From NCBI RefSeq assembly GCF_002095485.1, contig NZ_MLFS01000021.1, positions 1 to 63,406 of the forward strand: a DNA stretch of 63,406 nt, written 5' to 3'. The notes under the pieces are model-generated. The model did not search any database. It saw only the letters and a program-made list of their open reading frames with translations, and was not told the origin of the DNA. This document shows, one piece after another, positions 42,773 through 52,035 of the stretch (position 1 is the stretch's first letter; every line of letters starts with the position of its first letter). The DNA comes from Pantoea wallisii (GTDB lineage: Bacteria > Pseudomonadota > Gammaproteobacteria > Enterobacterales > Enterobacteriaceae). Made by a program: the position numbers and the translations under genes.

Positions 42773-43843
42773 ATGAAGCCCACCATGATGACTTACATTC
42801 ACCAACAGTCAGAAGTACTGGGTAATCTTCTGGCGCGCTATCCACACGGATTACCTGCGCTGGGTGAGGCGAAAACGGTACTGGTACTGGCAACCGGGTC
42901 AAGCATCAATGCCGCGCTCAGCGCCAAATATTATGTTGAGCGGCTCACTGGCGTGCGTATTACCGTGCAGGAGCCGTTCCATTTCCAGCATTACGAGCAG
43001 TGGGATCCCGCGACCGATCGGGTGATCGCCATTTCGCAGAGCGGTGAAAGTACCTCCACGCTGGCAGCGATTACCGCCCTGAAGCAGCAGCATGGAGTTG
43101 AGACCTGGGGCATTACCGGCAGCATGCATAGCCCGCTGGCGCAGGCGGTGGATCACGCGGTCGATATCATGAACGGCGAAGAGCGCGTCGGCTACGTGAC
43201 CAAAGGGTATGTGGCGACCATCCTCACGTTAATGCTGATCGGCATCCATAGCGCGCGCCAGAAAGGGCTGTTAACCGCAGAGCAGGAGCAGCATGAGCTG
43301 GCGCAACTGCAATGCGGCGTCGCGGCACTGCCGGACATCATCGCGCGAACCGAACGCTTCTGGTTGCGCTGGCAGGACGATCTCACCGCTGCACCACGCT
43401 TTATTGCGATTGGTTTTGGCCCGGCGATTGGCGTACTCAAAGAGATGGAAACCAAATTTAGCGAAACTGTGCGCGTACCGTCGCAGGGCATTGAGCTGGA
43501 AGCCTTTATGCACGGTCCCTATTTCGAAATCAATCCACAGCACCGCCTGTTCTTCCTGGATGTGGAGGCGCCTGTGCGCGAGCGCCTGCAGCTGCTGCGC
43601 CAGTACGAGCAGCGTGTGACGCCGCACGTCTGGAGTGTCTGTACCGGTGAAAGTGAAGATGAACGCACGCTGGCGCTGGGGATCGAGGTCAGCGAATGGA
43701 TTGCGCCGCTCTTTATGGTCGTGCCGTTCCAGATATTGGCGCACCACACGGCAGAAGCGAAAGGAAACAACCTGCCGCAGCGCATTTTCACGGACTTTGG
43801 TGTGTCGATGAAAAGCAAGACCAAACCAGGCGATTACGACTAA
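42773..43843 (+). CDS. SIS-domain sugar-phosphate isomerase/deaminase (GlmS/AgaS/FrlB-like)
   Basis: This is a 356-aa cytosolic protein with two SIS domains, like the isomerase half of GlmS and its relatives AgaS, FrlB and NagB-II. The first sugar-phosphate loop is VLATGSSINAA (about 38-48), and the phosphate-binding ISQSGESTSTLAA (87-99) matches GlmS ISQSGET. A second-domain block ELEAFMHGP resembles the catalytic Glu-His-Gly-Pro region. There is no glutaminase domain, so it probably deaminates, isomerises or deglycates a phosphorylated (amino) sugar. AAGGAG precedes the ATG. It is the first gene of a four-gene set; the product of the downstream EIIBC should be its substrate or precursor. 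Confidence 0.85.
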   Translation: MKPTMMTYIHQQSEVLGNLLARYPHGLPALGEAKTVLVLATGSSINAALSAKYYVERLTGVRITVQEPFHFQHYEQWDPATDRVIAISQSGESTSTLAAITALKQQHGVETWGITGSMHSPLAQAVDHAVDIMNGEERVGYVTKGYVATILTLMLIGIHSARQKGLLTAEQEQHELAQLQCGVAALPDIIARTERFWLRWQDDLTAAPRFIAIGFGPAIGVLKEMETKFSETVRVPSQGIELEAFMHGPYFEINPQHRLFFLDVEAPVRERLQLLRQYEQRVTPHVWSVCTGESEDERTLALGIEVSEWIAPLFMVVPFQILAHHTAEAKGNNLPQRIFTDFGVSMKSKTKPGDYD

Positions 43844-43873
43844 CGTCGGGCGGGATAAAAAGAGATAACAATT

Positions 43874-45241
43874 GTGAAAATCGATTATGTGAAGCTGGCG
43901 CAGGCTATCAGGGAACAGGTCGGCGGCGATGATAACATCAGCCACATTTCTCACTGCGCGACGCGCCTGCGCCTGACAATACGGGACATAACGCGGGTTG
44001 ATGTCGTGGCTATCAGCGGTCTGCCGGGTGTCATCCGCGTGGTGAACGCGTCAGGTCAGCTACAGGTGGTTGTGGGGCCGCAGGTCGAACAGCTCTACAT
44101 GGCGATGCAGCAGGATGCTACTCCGGTCACCAAGGCCGTGAAGCCCGGTGCGGATGAGCGCGGCATCGCAGGAAGAGTACTGGCTACGCTCGGGGCCATT
44201 TTTACGCCTTACATCGGCGTGCTGGCCGGAATCGGGGTCATCAAAGGCATCATGGTGCTGTTGCAGACGCAGGGCCTGGTTGGCCGTGACGATCTGCTGT
44301 TTGCGATGTTTAACGCGCTTGCCAGTGGTGTGTTTGTTTTTCTGCCGCTGTTTATCGCCGTTACGGCTGCCGATCGCTTTGGTGCCAGCCGCTTTACGGC
44401 GCTGGCACTGACCGCGGCGATGGTGTTTCCTCTGACGCAGCCCGAGCTGCCTGCGCAGTTCTCTCTGTTTGGTTTGAGTATCAGCCTGAAGATTTATGGC
44501 GGCGCAGTGATTCCGGCCATTCTTGCCGTGCTGCTGCTGAGTAAGGTCGAGCGCAGACTTAAGCAATGGATCCCTGAGGTGGCAGCACTGGTTTTTGTGC
44601 CTTGTCTGGCGCTGCTGATCTGCGGTTTTGTGGTCTTCACCGTGATTGGTCCGCTGGCGGATTATGCGGGCGTCGGTATTGCCCGCGGCTATAGCGCGCT
44701 TTATCAGCTCAGTCCCATGATTTCCGGTGCGCTACTGGCGGGTATAGGCCAGCTGTTCGTGGTGTTTGGCGTGCACTGGGGCATTATTCCGCTGGCGATG
44801 ATCAATATTCAGGTGCAGGGTTACGACACCATCATGGCAATGTTTATGTCGGCAGTGATGGGGCAATTTGGCGCAGTAGCGGGTGCCATTTTCATTGCGC
44901 GTAGCCTGCGCGATCGACAGATCGCCATTTCAGCCTCATTGTCAGCTTTTTTCGGCATCACCGAGCCGGCGCTGTATGGCGTTAACCTCAAATACCGCAT
45001 GCTGTTTGTTTTTGGCTGCGTCGGTGCCGCGCTGGGCGGCGGTATTACCGGCTGGTTGCAGGTGAAAACCTATAGTTTTTTACCGGTGCTGAACGTGTTC
45101 GAGCTGGGGTTATTTGAAGGCCCCGAATCAAAAATGATCTACGAAGTTGCGGCCATGACCGTGGCTTTCCTCACCCCATTCATTCTGACGCTGATATATG
45201 GCCGCTGGACGCTGCGCCAGTTGAATACTTCAGGCGCCTGA
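43874..45241 (+). CDS. PTS EIIBC component, glucose/beta-glucoside superfamily
   Basis: This is a 455-aa sugar phosphotransferase permease. Residues 1-80 form the EIIB domain, with the phosphocysteine in ISHCATRLRL and the later PGVIRVVNASGQLQVVVGP, as in MurP, TreB and BglF. After a linker, the EIIC domain spans about 10 membrane segments from IFTPYIGVLAGIGVIKG, with FGITEPALYGVN carrying the conserved GITEP sugar-binding motif. There is no EIIA domain, so it should use EIIA-Glc (Crr) supplied in trans. The start is GTG at 43874. The substrate cannot be read from sequence; the context suggests a glucosaminide or beta-glucoside. Confidence 0.88.
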   Translation: MKIDYVKLAQAIREQVGGDDNISHISHCATRLRLTIRDITRVDVVAISGLPGVIRVVNASGQLQVVVGPQVEQLYMAMQQDATPVTKAVKPGADERGIAGRVLATLGAIFTPYIGVLAGIGVIKGIMVLLQTQGLVGRDDLLFAMFNALASGVFVFLPLFIAVTAADRFGASRFTALALTAAMVFPLTQPELPAQFSLFGLSISLKIYGGAVIPAILAVLLLSKVERRLKQWIPEVAALVFVPCLALLICGFVVFTVIGPLADYAGVGIARGYSALYQLSPMISGALLAGIGQLFVVFGVHWGIIPLAMINIQVQGYDTIMAMFMSAVMGQFGAVAGAIFIARSLRDRQIAISASLSAFFGITEPALYGVNLKYRMLFVFGCVGAALGGGITGWLQVKTYSFLPVLNVFELGLFEGPESKMIYEVAAMTVAFLTPFILTLIYGRWTLRQLNTSGA

Positions 45242-45277
45242 CGCGCCGCTTCGTTAAACATACAACAGGGAAATGCT

Positions 45278-45322
45278 ATGCGGCTACTGCTGCAGGGCTG
45301 CGAGCATCTTAAGGAAACATAA
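45278..45322 (+). CDS. Possible 14-codon leader ORF coupled to the porin gene
   Basis: A short frame (MRLLLQGCEHLKET) follows a CAGGGA ribosome-like site and ends in TAA at 45320-45322. That TAA shares one base with the porin ATG (TAATG). The porin Shine-Dalgarno (AAGGAA) lies inside this ORF. It could couple or gate porin translation. It could equally be chance, since it is very short. Confidence 0.3.
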   Translation: MRLLLQGCEHLKET

Positions 45323-46701
45323 TGAAGACGTTAATTCAGGGAAAAGCGCTGGCGCTGCTGCCGCTTGCGACGCTCATGCTGTGGGCCTCACCTTCAACAG
45401 CGCTGGCGCAAGGGTTTATTGAAGACAGCAAGCTGGATGGCAACATCTATTACTGGCAGCGCCACCGTGAACGTAAGGATCTCAATCCTGCCAGTCACCA
45501 CTATCAGCACTATCAAACCAATCTGCACCACAGCACGTTGACGGGCGCGCTGGACTACCAGTCTGGCTATCTGGCTGATTTCGCGGGTGTGGATGTTGCT
45601 GCTTTTGCCACATGGGATCTGTTTGAAGGCAGCCCGGCCCATCCCAACGAAATTAGTTTCAGTCACGGGCCTTCAATGTGGGAAGACCGTGGCGTGGGTG
45701 AGAGGAGCGGCCTTGATCTCTACCGTGCGGCGTTGAAGCTGAGGGCCGGTGATTACTGGCTGCGCGCCGGTTACATTCAGCCAACCGGGCAAACGCTGCT
45801 CGGTACCCAGTGGGGTTTTCTGCCGGGTACTTATCAGGGGGCGGAAGTGGGGGCTGTATATGACTTTGATGCTGCCGGTGCGCTGTCGCTCTCATGGATG
45901 TGGGCCAATAAGTATAAGGCACCGTGGTATCGCAAAATGTACGAATTTCGCGAGATCGATCGCCAGACGCGTATCCCTTACCTGCACTCGCTGGGGGGCA
46001 AGTACGACTTCAAAAACGGCAATACGCTGGAGCTGGCATGGGGTGAATCGCCACACTATCTGGATAAGTATTTCGCCAAAGCCGCACGCCAGACCACGCT
46101 GGGTGATAACCCGTTCAGCGCCAGCTGGCAATTTTATGGTTCACACGATCGCACAGGCCGCCACGATGTTTACGACACCTTTGCCTGGCAGCAGGGCTTA
46201 ACGCTGGGCTATCAGGTGGATCGTTACCGGTTCCGGCTGGAAGGAAGCCTGGTGCATGCACCCGGAAAACAGGGCTACTACACCGTAGCGATGACGCCAC
46301 TCTATCCCAACTCCGCAGGGCGTATTGATATGTGGTGGGATTCACGCTCTGACTTTAACGCCGACGGCGAAAAAGCGCTGTTTGCCAGCATGATGATCGA
46401 TCTGAGCGACATTGTCTGGCCCGGCGTTAGCGTCGGTGGCTCGTTTGCCTGGGGCTGGGACGGTAAACCCGCGCGCGGCGGTGACTGGTCGCAGCAGCAG
46501 CGCCTGACGGAGAGAGCGATCAGTGGCGATGTGGCGTGGCAGGTGCAGTCCGGTTGGGCCAGAGACACAGTATTTAAACTGCATCTCACCGCATACAACA
46601 ACCATAGCGATAACCCCAGCTGGGGCGGTGGCTATGGCAACGTATTTCAGGATGAAAAGGACATCAAGTTCCTGATGATTGCCCCTTTTAGCCTGTTTTA
46701 A
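45322..46701 (+). CDS. Chitoporin-like outer-membrane porin (OprD/ChiP family)
   Basis: This is a 459-aa protein with a signal peptide of about 30 residues (LALLPLATLMLWASPSTALA). The mature part opens GFIEDSKLDGNIYYWQRHRERKD, closely matching E. coli ChiP. It also shares HPNEISFS, ARAGYIQPTGQTLLG-like (LRAGYIQPTGQTLLG), PGTYQGAEVGAVYDF and the C-terminus WGGGYGNVFQDEKDIKFLMIAPFSLF, ending in Phe as outer-membrane barrels do. ChiP takes up chitooligosaccharides. Here the gene sits with a GH9 hydrolase and a PTS rather than with chiQ, so it is probably a paralog tuned to a related oligosaccharide. Confidence 0.9.
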   Translation: MKTLIQGKALALLPLATLMLWASPSTALAQGFIEDSKLDGNIYYWQRHRERKDLNPASHHYQHYQTNLHHSTLTGALDYQSGYLADFAGVDVAAFATWDLFEGSPAHPNEISFSHGPSMWEDRGVGERSGLDLYRAALKLRAGDYWLRAGYIQPTGQTLLGTQWGFLPGTYQGAEVGAVYDFDAAGALSLSWMWANKYKAPWYRKMYEFREIDRQTRIPYLHSLGGKYDFKNGNTLELAWGESPHYLDKYFAKAARQTTLGDNPFSASWQFYGSHDRTGRHDVYDTFAWQQGLTLGYQVDRYRFRLEGSLVHAPGKQGYYTVAMTPLYPNSAGRIDMWWDSRSDFNADGEKALFASMMIDLSDIVWPGVSVGGSFAWGWDGKPARGGDWSQQQRLTERAISGDVAWQVQSGWARDTVFKLHLTAYNNHSDNPSWGGGYGNVFQDEKDIKFLMIAPFSLF

Positions 46702-46728
46702 TCACTCACGACACTAAGGATGATGACC

Positions 46729-48573
46729 ATGAGGATTCGTTTAACCGCACTCAGCGTTGCGCTGCTGATGGCCGGGCTGGCCCATGCTGAAACCCACGTT
46801 TTAATTAATCAGGTGGGTTATGAGGTCGCCGCGCCAAAAAGCGCGATTGTGCAGTTAACCGGCGATTCGCGCGCGAAGCCGCCGGTAAAATTCACACTGC
46901 TTAACAGTGAAACCAATCAGCCAGTACTGGACGGTACACTGCAGCCACAGGAAGAAGTGCAGGGCTGGGGCGATCGCCACTTCTATCGTGCCGATTTTTC
47001 CGGCTGGCAAACGCCGGGTCGCTACGTGCTGCAGACCACCAGCAGCGACGGCGATGTCCGTTCCGGGCCGTTTATCATCGGCGCCGATCTGCTGGAACGC
47101 TATACGCTCTCTGACGTCATCGCCTACTTCAAGAGCCAGCGCGTGACAGGCCTGTTTGATAAATCGGATCGCAGATTGCCGCTGCCTCCGGGAACGGGCA
47201 CTGGTACCGTTGATGTGCATGGTGGCTGGTACGATGCGACCGGGGATTATGGTGTGCACCTGTCACATCAAAACCTGACGTCTTATTTCAACCCTCAACA
47301 GGCGCCGCTGGTGGCATGGAGTTTATTGCGGGGTTACCAAAACCTTGGCGCGCGCCACAATGAGAATTATGACGAGTATCGCCGGCGCATGCTGGACGAA
47401 GGCTTGTACGGTGCAGATTTCCTGGTGCGTATGAAACGCCCGGGGGAATCTTTCTTCCAGGCGATCTCTTCGCCGGGTAAAGAGAAACTGGCAAAAGATC
47501 GGGTGATTGCGAATCCTAACTGGCGCACACAGATCAAAGAGAAGGATACGGATTCAACCATTGTGGAAGAAGAAGCCGTTGGGCCACTGGCATGGCAGGC
47601 CAGCTTCCGATCCGGCGCGGGGATGTCGATTGCCGCACTGGCGCTGGCCAGCACCATGGAGAATGACGGAAACTTTACGCGCCAGCACTATCTGCAGACG
47701 GCCGAAGACGCCTTTGCTTTCCTGCAGAAAAACAATGTGCGCATGGTTAACGACGGTAAAGAGAACATCGTTGATGACTACACGGCGCTGCTGGCAGCAA
47801 CGGAACTGTATCGTGCATCGCACAAAGCAATGTATCTGCAGGCGGCGCAGCAGCGCGCGCAAAACCTGATGGCGCGCCTGGTGACGCTGGATAACTGGCA
47901 GGATTACTGGCGTGCCGATAATAACAAGCGCCCGTTCTTCCATCCCTCTGACGCGGGTTTGCCCGTGATTGCGCTACTGGAATATGCCAGCATTGCGCCG
48001 CAGGATCAGCAGGCGAAAATCAGGCAAACCGTAAAAAGCTCGCTGGGCTTTGAGCTGGCCGTCACTAAAGAGACGTCTAATCCATTTGGCTACGCGCGCC
48101 AGTTGATTCAGTTGAAAGATGGTACGAAACGCACCAGCTTCTTCTTCCCGCACGACAGTGAAGCAGCGCCATGGTGGCAGGGCGAAAATGCGCGCATCGC
48201 CTCGCTGGCTGCCGCAGCCCGGCAGGCAATGCCGCTGTTTGCTGATGACAGAGCCTTTACGCAACAGCTGCGAAGCTACGCCTGGGATCAGCTTAACTGG
48301 ATCCTCGGTAGTAACCCGTTTGATGTCAGTATGTTGACCGGCAGCGGCTACCGGCACATCAGCTATCTCTTCTTTAACTCATGGAAATACACGACGCTGC
48401 CGGGGGGTATTGTGAACGGTATTACGGGTGCGTCGGACCAGGTAGCAGACGGCATCGCTTTTGACGAAGGGTATGCCGTGACGCGCAAAGATGATGACTG
48501 GCGCTGGGCGGAAGGTTGGCTGCCACATTCTGCCTGGTATCTGTATGCGGTAAGTTTGCCGGACCGCATCTGA
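46729..48573 (+). CDS. Exported glycoside hydrolase family 9 protein
   Basis: This is a 614-aa protein with a clean signal peptide (residues 1-20, ending LAHA before ETHVLINQVGY). An N-terminal Ig-like CelD_N domain (about 21-110) is followed by the GH9 barrel: GGWYDATGDYG at 165-175 carries the Asp residues of the GH9 catalytic base motif, and WILGSNPFDVSMLTGSGYRHISY is the typical late block. The extra residue in WYDATGD is seen in the cellulase/exo-glucosaminidase-like GH9 branch, as I recall it. The ATG at 46729 is preferred over 46720 because the TAAGGA site is spaced correctly for it. Without a lipobox it should be periplasmic. It probably trims beta-linked oligosaccharides entering through the porin. 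Confidence 0.88.
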   Translation: MRIRLTALSVALLMAGLAHAETHVLINQVGYEVAAPKSAIVQLTGDSRAKPPVKFTLLNSETNQPVLDGTLQPQEEVQGWGDRHFYRADFSGWQTPGRYVLQTTSSDGDVRSGPFIIGADLLERYTLSDVIAYFKSQRVTGLFDKSDRRLPLPPGTGTGTVDVHGGWYDATGDYGVHLSHQNLTSYFNPQQAPLVAWSLLRGYQNLGARHNENYDEYRRRMLDEGLYGADFLVRMKRPGESFFQAISSPGKEKLAKDRVIANPNWRTQIKEKDTDSTIVEEEAVGPLAWQASFRSGAGMSIAALALASTMENDGNFTRQHYLQTAEDAFAFLQKNNVRMVNDGKENIVDDYTALLAATELYRASHKAMYLQAAQQRAQNLMARLVTLDNWQDYWRADNNKRPFFHPSDAGLPVIALLEYASIAPQDQQAKIRQTVKSSLGFELAVTKETSNPFGYARQLIQLKDGTKRTSFFFPHDSEAAPWWQGENARIASLAAAARQAMPLFADDRAFTQQLRSYAWDQLNWILGSNPFDVSMLTGSGYRHISYLFFNSWKYTTLPGGIVNGITGASDQVADGIAFDEGYAVTRKDDDWRWAEGWLPHSAWYLYAVSLPDRI

Positions 48574-48811
48574 TCGTCACGTTTGCCCGGCTTTATGGCC
48601 GGGCATTTTTGTTTCTGCTGCAACCTTTGATCGCGTATTGTTGCGGCAAATGCCCGCAGTTGCGTGATTTACGCCTACCACTTCCTGCGCCTCACCGCTA
48701 GAATGCAAACATCCTTGTGCTACCAGTCTCCTCCTGAATGCGCCATAGCCGGTGCTATTTTGGCGCAGTCTGGCGGGTAAAGGCCGGTTAATGAATAAAG
48801 GTCAGGAACAG

Positions 48812-48956
48812 ATGCGGATACGGCTCAGCAACCATGGTGGAACTCATGCTCACCGCGCACGACATACGTTTGCGGCGGTACAGGCTGTCGCACGTCAGTA
48901 CGCTCAGCGCGGTGCTGCTGTTCTGCTGGCTGCGCAACCGGCTGAGGCACGCTGGC
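48812..48956 (+). pseudogene. surE: Possible surE remnant upstream of pcm
   Basis: From the ATG at 48812 the frame reads [16 protein letters not shown]..., against MRILLSNDDGVHAPGIQ at the SurE N-terminus. It keeps MRI, LSN, G and HA in register, but the catalytic Asp pair (DD) of SurE is lost. The sequence runs into the pcm start with no room for the remaining 200 or so residues. Intact surE, which lies between truD and pcm in E. coli, is not found in the window. The similarity is short, so this is a suggestion. Confidence 0.35.
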
Positions 48957-49583
48957 ATGGTGAATCGGCGCATCGAGACGCTTCTGGCGCAGCTGCGTGC
49001 GCAGGGGATTGACGATGAATATCTGCTGAAAGCGATCGCAGATGTACCGCGCGAACGCTTTATCGACGAGGCATTTGAGCACAAAGCCTGGGAGAATGTC
49101 GCGCTGCCTATCGGTAACGGGCAAACCATCTCACAGCCTTACATGGTGGCGCGAATGACAGCGCTGCTGGAGCTCAATCCGGAATCACGCGTGCTGGAAA
49201 TTGGCACCGGCTCCGGCTATCAGACCGCTATTCTGGCGCATCTGGTCAATCACGTTTACTCCGTTGAACGTATCAAAGGGCTGCAGTGGCAGGCTAAGCG
49301 CCGCCTGAAGCAGCTCGATCTGCACAATATCTCCACCCGACACGGTGATGGCTGGCAGGGATGGGCTGCACGCGGTCCGTTTGATGCCATTATTGTTACC
49401 GCTGCGCCTCCTGAAATTCCGACTGCGCTGATAGCGCAGTTGGGCGAAGGCGGCAAAATGGTGCTGCCGGTTGGCGAGGATCAGCAGGTGCTGAAGCGCT
49501 TACGGCGTCAGGGCCATGAAATTATTGAAGAGATTATTGAGCCAGTGCGTTTTGTACCGCTGGTTCAGGGTGACCTGGCGTAA
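48957..49583 (+). CDS. pcm: Protein-L-isoaspartate O-methyltransferase Pcm
   Basis: Pcm methylates isoaspartyl residues with AdoMet to start their repair. [16 protein letters not shown], the AdoMet loop [24 protein letters not shown] and the HGDGWQGW and VTAAPPEIP blocks are conserved. The ATG at 48957 ([17 protein letters not shown]) gives 208 aa, exactly E. coli. The frame is open further upstream to 48834, but that part is the possible surE remnant and should not be included. nlpD follows 166 bp on. Confidence 0.95.
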   Translation: MVNRRIETLLAQLRAQGIDDEYLLKAIADVPRERFIDEAFEHKAWENVALPIGNGQTISQPYMVARMTALLELNPESRVLEIGTGSGYQTAILAHLVNHVYSVERIKGLQWQAKRRLKQLDLHNISTRHGDGWQGWAARGPFDAIIVTAAPPEIPTALIAQLGEGGKMVLPVGEDQQVLKRLRRQGHEIIEEIIEPVRFVPLVQGDLA

Positions 49584-49749
49584 GCGGTAGCTACGTATTT
49601 CTTCACAATCGTTACGTGGCATGGCGCAGTTGATATTGTTACTATCCTTGTTAATCAACGCGAAAGACCGCTTATGCCGTTTCAGGCAGTGAATAATGCG
49701 GTGACAGCTGTTACACAGTTTTATCCAGGATTGCCATCACGGGGGATCA

Positions 49750-50883
49750 ATGAGCACGGGAAGCACAGTATTTCAATTACGCCGTCTGGCGGCACTTTCA
49801 CTGGTGAGTTTTTGGCTGGCAGGCTGTAGCTCTGGCGATAATACCCAGGCACCTATTAGCCAGGTTGGCAGTAATAACGCCGATAGCGGCATGGCTCCGG
49901 CATCAGGTGGCGGTGTACCGAGTGGCGGTATGCTCTCCTCGCAAAACAGCACCGTACCGGCAATGCCACGCGGTGGAATGTTAAGCAGCAATACAGCATC
50001 GGCGCCAGCCTCTGGCGGAATGGTTAGTACCAATAATAATGTGGTCACGGAAAATGGTCGCATTGTGTACAACCGCAATTATGGGAATATTCCGAAAGGA
50101 AGCTACGGTGGCGAGACTTATACCGTCAAACGCGGCGATACCCTGTTCTATATTGCCTGGATAACCGGCAACGACTTCCGCGACCTGGCGCAGCGCAACA
50201 ATATTCAGGCACCGTATGGCCTTACAGCCGGACAAACCCTGCAGGTGGGTAACGGTAATGGCCAGACGATCACCGGTGGCAACGCAATAACCGCAGCGGA
50301 TGCAAGCCAGGGTGGAGTGCCTGGGACAAATACCCAGACGCAAATTAAATCCACCCCTGTTGCACAGCAACCTGTTATTACGTATTCTGATGATTCGGGT
50401 TCGACAGGCGGGAAAATGCTGCCGTCGAAAGGGGCAAATAATGTGGCAACGACCACAGCTCCGGTTACCGCACCGCCTACAGTCAGCAGCACGACTAACA
50501 GCTCAACGCCAGTGGGAAGCTGGCGTTGGCCGACTGATGGGAAGATCATCGATAACTTCTCCGCTGCGGAAGGCGGAAATAAAGGTGTCGATATCGCCGG
50601 GTCGCGTGGACAACCTGTTGTCGCTACTGCTTCAGGAAGGGTGGTGTACGCAGGCAACGCGCTCCGTGGGTACGGTAATTTAATCATCATCAAACACAAT
50701 GATGACTACCTGAGCGCCTACGCCCACAACGATACCATGCTGGTTCGGGAACAACAGGAAGTTAAGGCGGGGCAAAAAATCGCTACCATGGGTAGCACCG
50801 GAACCAGTTCCGTAAGATTACACTTTGAAATTCGTTACAAGGGGAAATCCGTAAACCCGTTGCGTTATTTACCGCAGCGATAA
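49750..50883 (+). CDS. nlpD: Murein hydrolase activator NlpD
   Basis: NlpD is an outer-membrane lipoprotein that activates AmiC during septum splitting. The lipobox LAGC puts the lipidated Cys at residue 26. A low-complexity Ser/Gly region follows, with repeated GGML/GGMV units (about 55-95). A LysM domain ([24 protein letters not shown]) and a C-terminal M23 (LytM) domain complete it. The M23 domain is degenerate as in all NlpD proteins, so it regulates rather than cuts. It is 377 aa (379 in E. coli). The main rpoS promoter normally lies within nlpD. Confidence 0.95.
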   Translation: MSTGSTVFQLRRLAALSLVSFWLAGCSSGDNTQAPISQVGSNNADSGMAPASGGGVPSGGMLSSQNSTVPAMPRGGMLSSNTASAPASGGMVSTNNNVVTENGRIVYNRNYGNIPKGSYGGETYTVKRGDTLFYIAWITGNDFRDLAQRNNIQAPYGLTAGQTLQVGNGNGQTITGGNAITAADASQGGVPGTNTQTQIKSTPVAQQPVITYSDDSGSTGGKMLPSKGANNVATTTAPVTAPPTVSSTTNSSTPVGSWRWPTDGKIIDNFSAAEGGNKGVDIAGSRGQPVVATASGRVVYAGNALRGYGNLIIIKHNDDYLSAYAHNDTMLVREQQEVKAGQKIATMGSTGTSSVRLHFEIRYKGKSVNPLRYLPQR

Positions 50884-50934
50884 TCCGGCAGAACCTTTGG
50901 TGTTCTGCCCTTGGATCACGGGTAGGAGCCGCTT

Positions 50935-51927
50935 ATGAGCCAGAATACGCTGAAAGTTAATGAGTTACACGATGATGCGGAATTCGAGGAGAACGGAGCT
51001 GAGGTTTTTGATGAGAAGGCTCTCGTTGAGAACGAACCTGGTGATAACGAAGTAGCAGAAGAAGAGTTGTTGTCACAGGGTGCGACGCAACGCGTTTTAG
51101 ATGCGACGCAGCTGTACCTCGGAGAGATTGGTTATTCACCACTGTTAACGGCGGAAGAAGAGGTATTCTTCGCCCGTCGCGCATTACGAGGTGACATTCC
51201 TTCTCGTCGCCGCATGATTGAGAGTAACTTACGCCTGGTGGTGAAGATTGCCCGTCGTTATAGCAATCGTGGTCTGGCCCTGCTGGACCTGATTGAAGAG
51301 GGTAATCTCGGCCTGATTCGTGCCGTAGAGAAGTTTGACCCGGAACGTGGATTCCGCTTCTCAACTTACGCCACCTGGTGGATTCGTCAGACTATTGAAC
51401 GGGCAATCATGAACCAAACCCGTACTATTCGTCTGCCGATTCACATTGTTAAAGAGCTGAACGTTTACCTGCGTACCGCGCGTGAACTGTCGCACAAGCT
51501 TGATCATGAGCCGAGTGCGGAAGAGATCGCCGAGCAGCTGGACAAACCCGTTGATGACGTGAGCCGTATGCTGCGTCTTAACGAGCGCATTACCTCGGTT
51601 GACACCCCACTGGGTGGAGACTCCGAAAAAGCGCTGCTGGATATCCTGGCCGATGAGAAAGACAACGGCCCGGAAGACACCACGCAAGACGATGATATGA
51701 AACAGAGCATCGTTAAGTGGCTGTTTGAACTGAATGCCAAGCAGCGTGAAGTGCTGGCGCGTCGTTTCGGCCTGTTAGGCTATGAAGCGGCAACGCTGGA
51801 AGATGTAGGCCGTGAAATCGGGTTGACCCGTGAACGTGTCCGTCAGATTCAGGTTGAAGGCCTGCGTCGTTTGCGGGAAATCCTGCAGACTCAGGGTCTG
51901 AATATCGAAGCACTGTTTCGCGAATAA
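50935..51927 (+). CDS. rpoS: RNA polymerase sigma factor RpoS
   Basis: RpoS is the stationary-phase and general-stress sigma factor. The 330-aa product equals E. coli in length and is almost identical. It has region 1.2 ([16 protein letters not shown]), region 2 ([51 protein letters not shown]), region 3 ([15 protein letters not shown]) and the region 4 HTH ([20 protein letters not shown]). TAGGAGCCGCTT precedes the start. It lies 51 bp after nlpD. Confidence 0.97.
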   Translation: MSQNTLKVNELHDDAEFEENGAEVFDEKALVENEPGDNEVAEEELLSQGATQRVLDATQLYLGEIGYSPLLTAEEEVFFARRALRGDIPSRRRMIESNLRLVVKIARRYSNRGLALLDLIEEGNLGLIRAVEKFDPERGFRFSTYATWWIRQTIERAIMNQTRTIRLPIHIVKELNVYLRTARELSHKLDHEPSAEEIAEQLDKPVDDVSRMLRLNERITSVDTPLGGDSEKALLDILADEKDNGPEDTTQDDDMKQSIVKWLFELNAKQREVLARRFGLLGYEAATLEDVGREIGLTRERVRQIQVEGLRRLREILQTQGLNIEALFRE

Positions 51928-51948
51928 GCATTAACCGAGCATAAAAAT

Positions 51949-51975
51949 GGTGACCCTTGGGTCACCTTTTTTTTT
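51949..51975 (+). terminator. Intrinsic terminator of rpoS
   Basis: GGTGACCC-TT-GGGTCACC forms an 8-bp perfect stem followed by nine T. Confidence 0.93.
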
Positions 51976-52035
51976 GCCTCAGTTATCTGTTGCAGCACGC
52001 TGAGCGCGGTGAGGGCGCTCTGCGTGGTGACCGGA

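Noticed and set aside
41557..48811. Genomic island bounded by att sites or a mobile element
   Set aside because: No integrase, transposase, tRNA target or matching direct repeats at the edges could be seen; the locus looks like a simple replacement.
48752..49012. 86-codon ORF overlapping pcm as an independent gene
   Set aside because: No own family features; its middle resembles a degenerate SurE N-terminus and its end runs through pcm in another frame, so it is better seen as a remnant.
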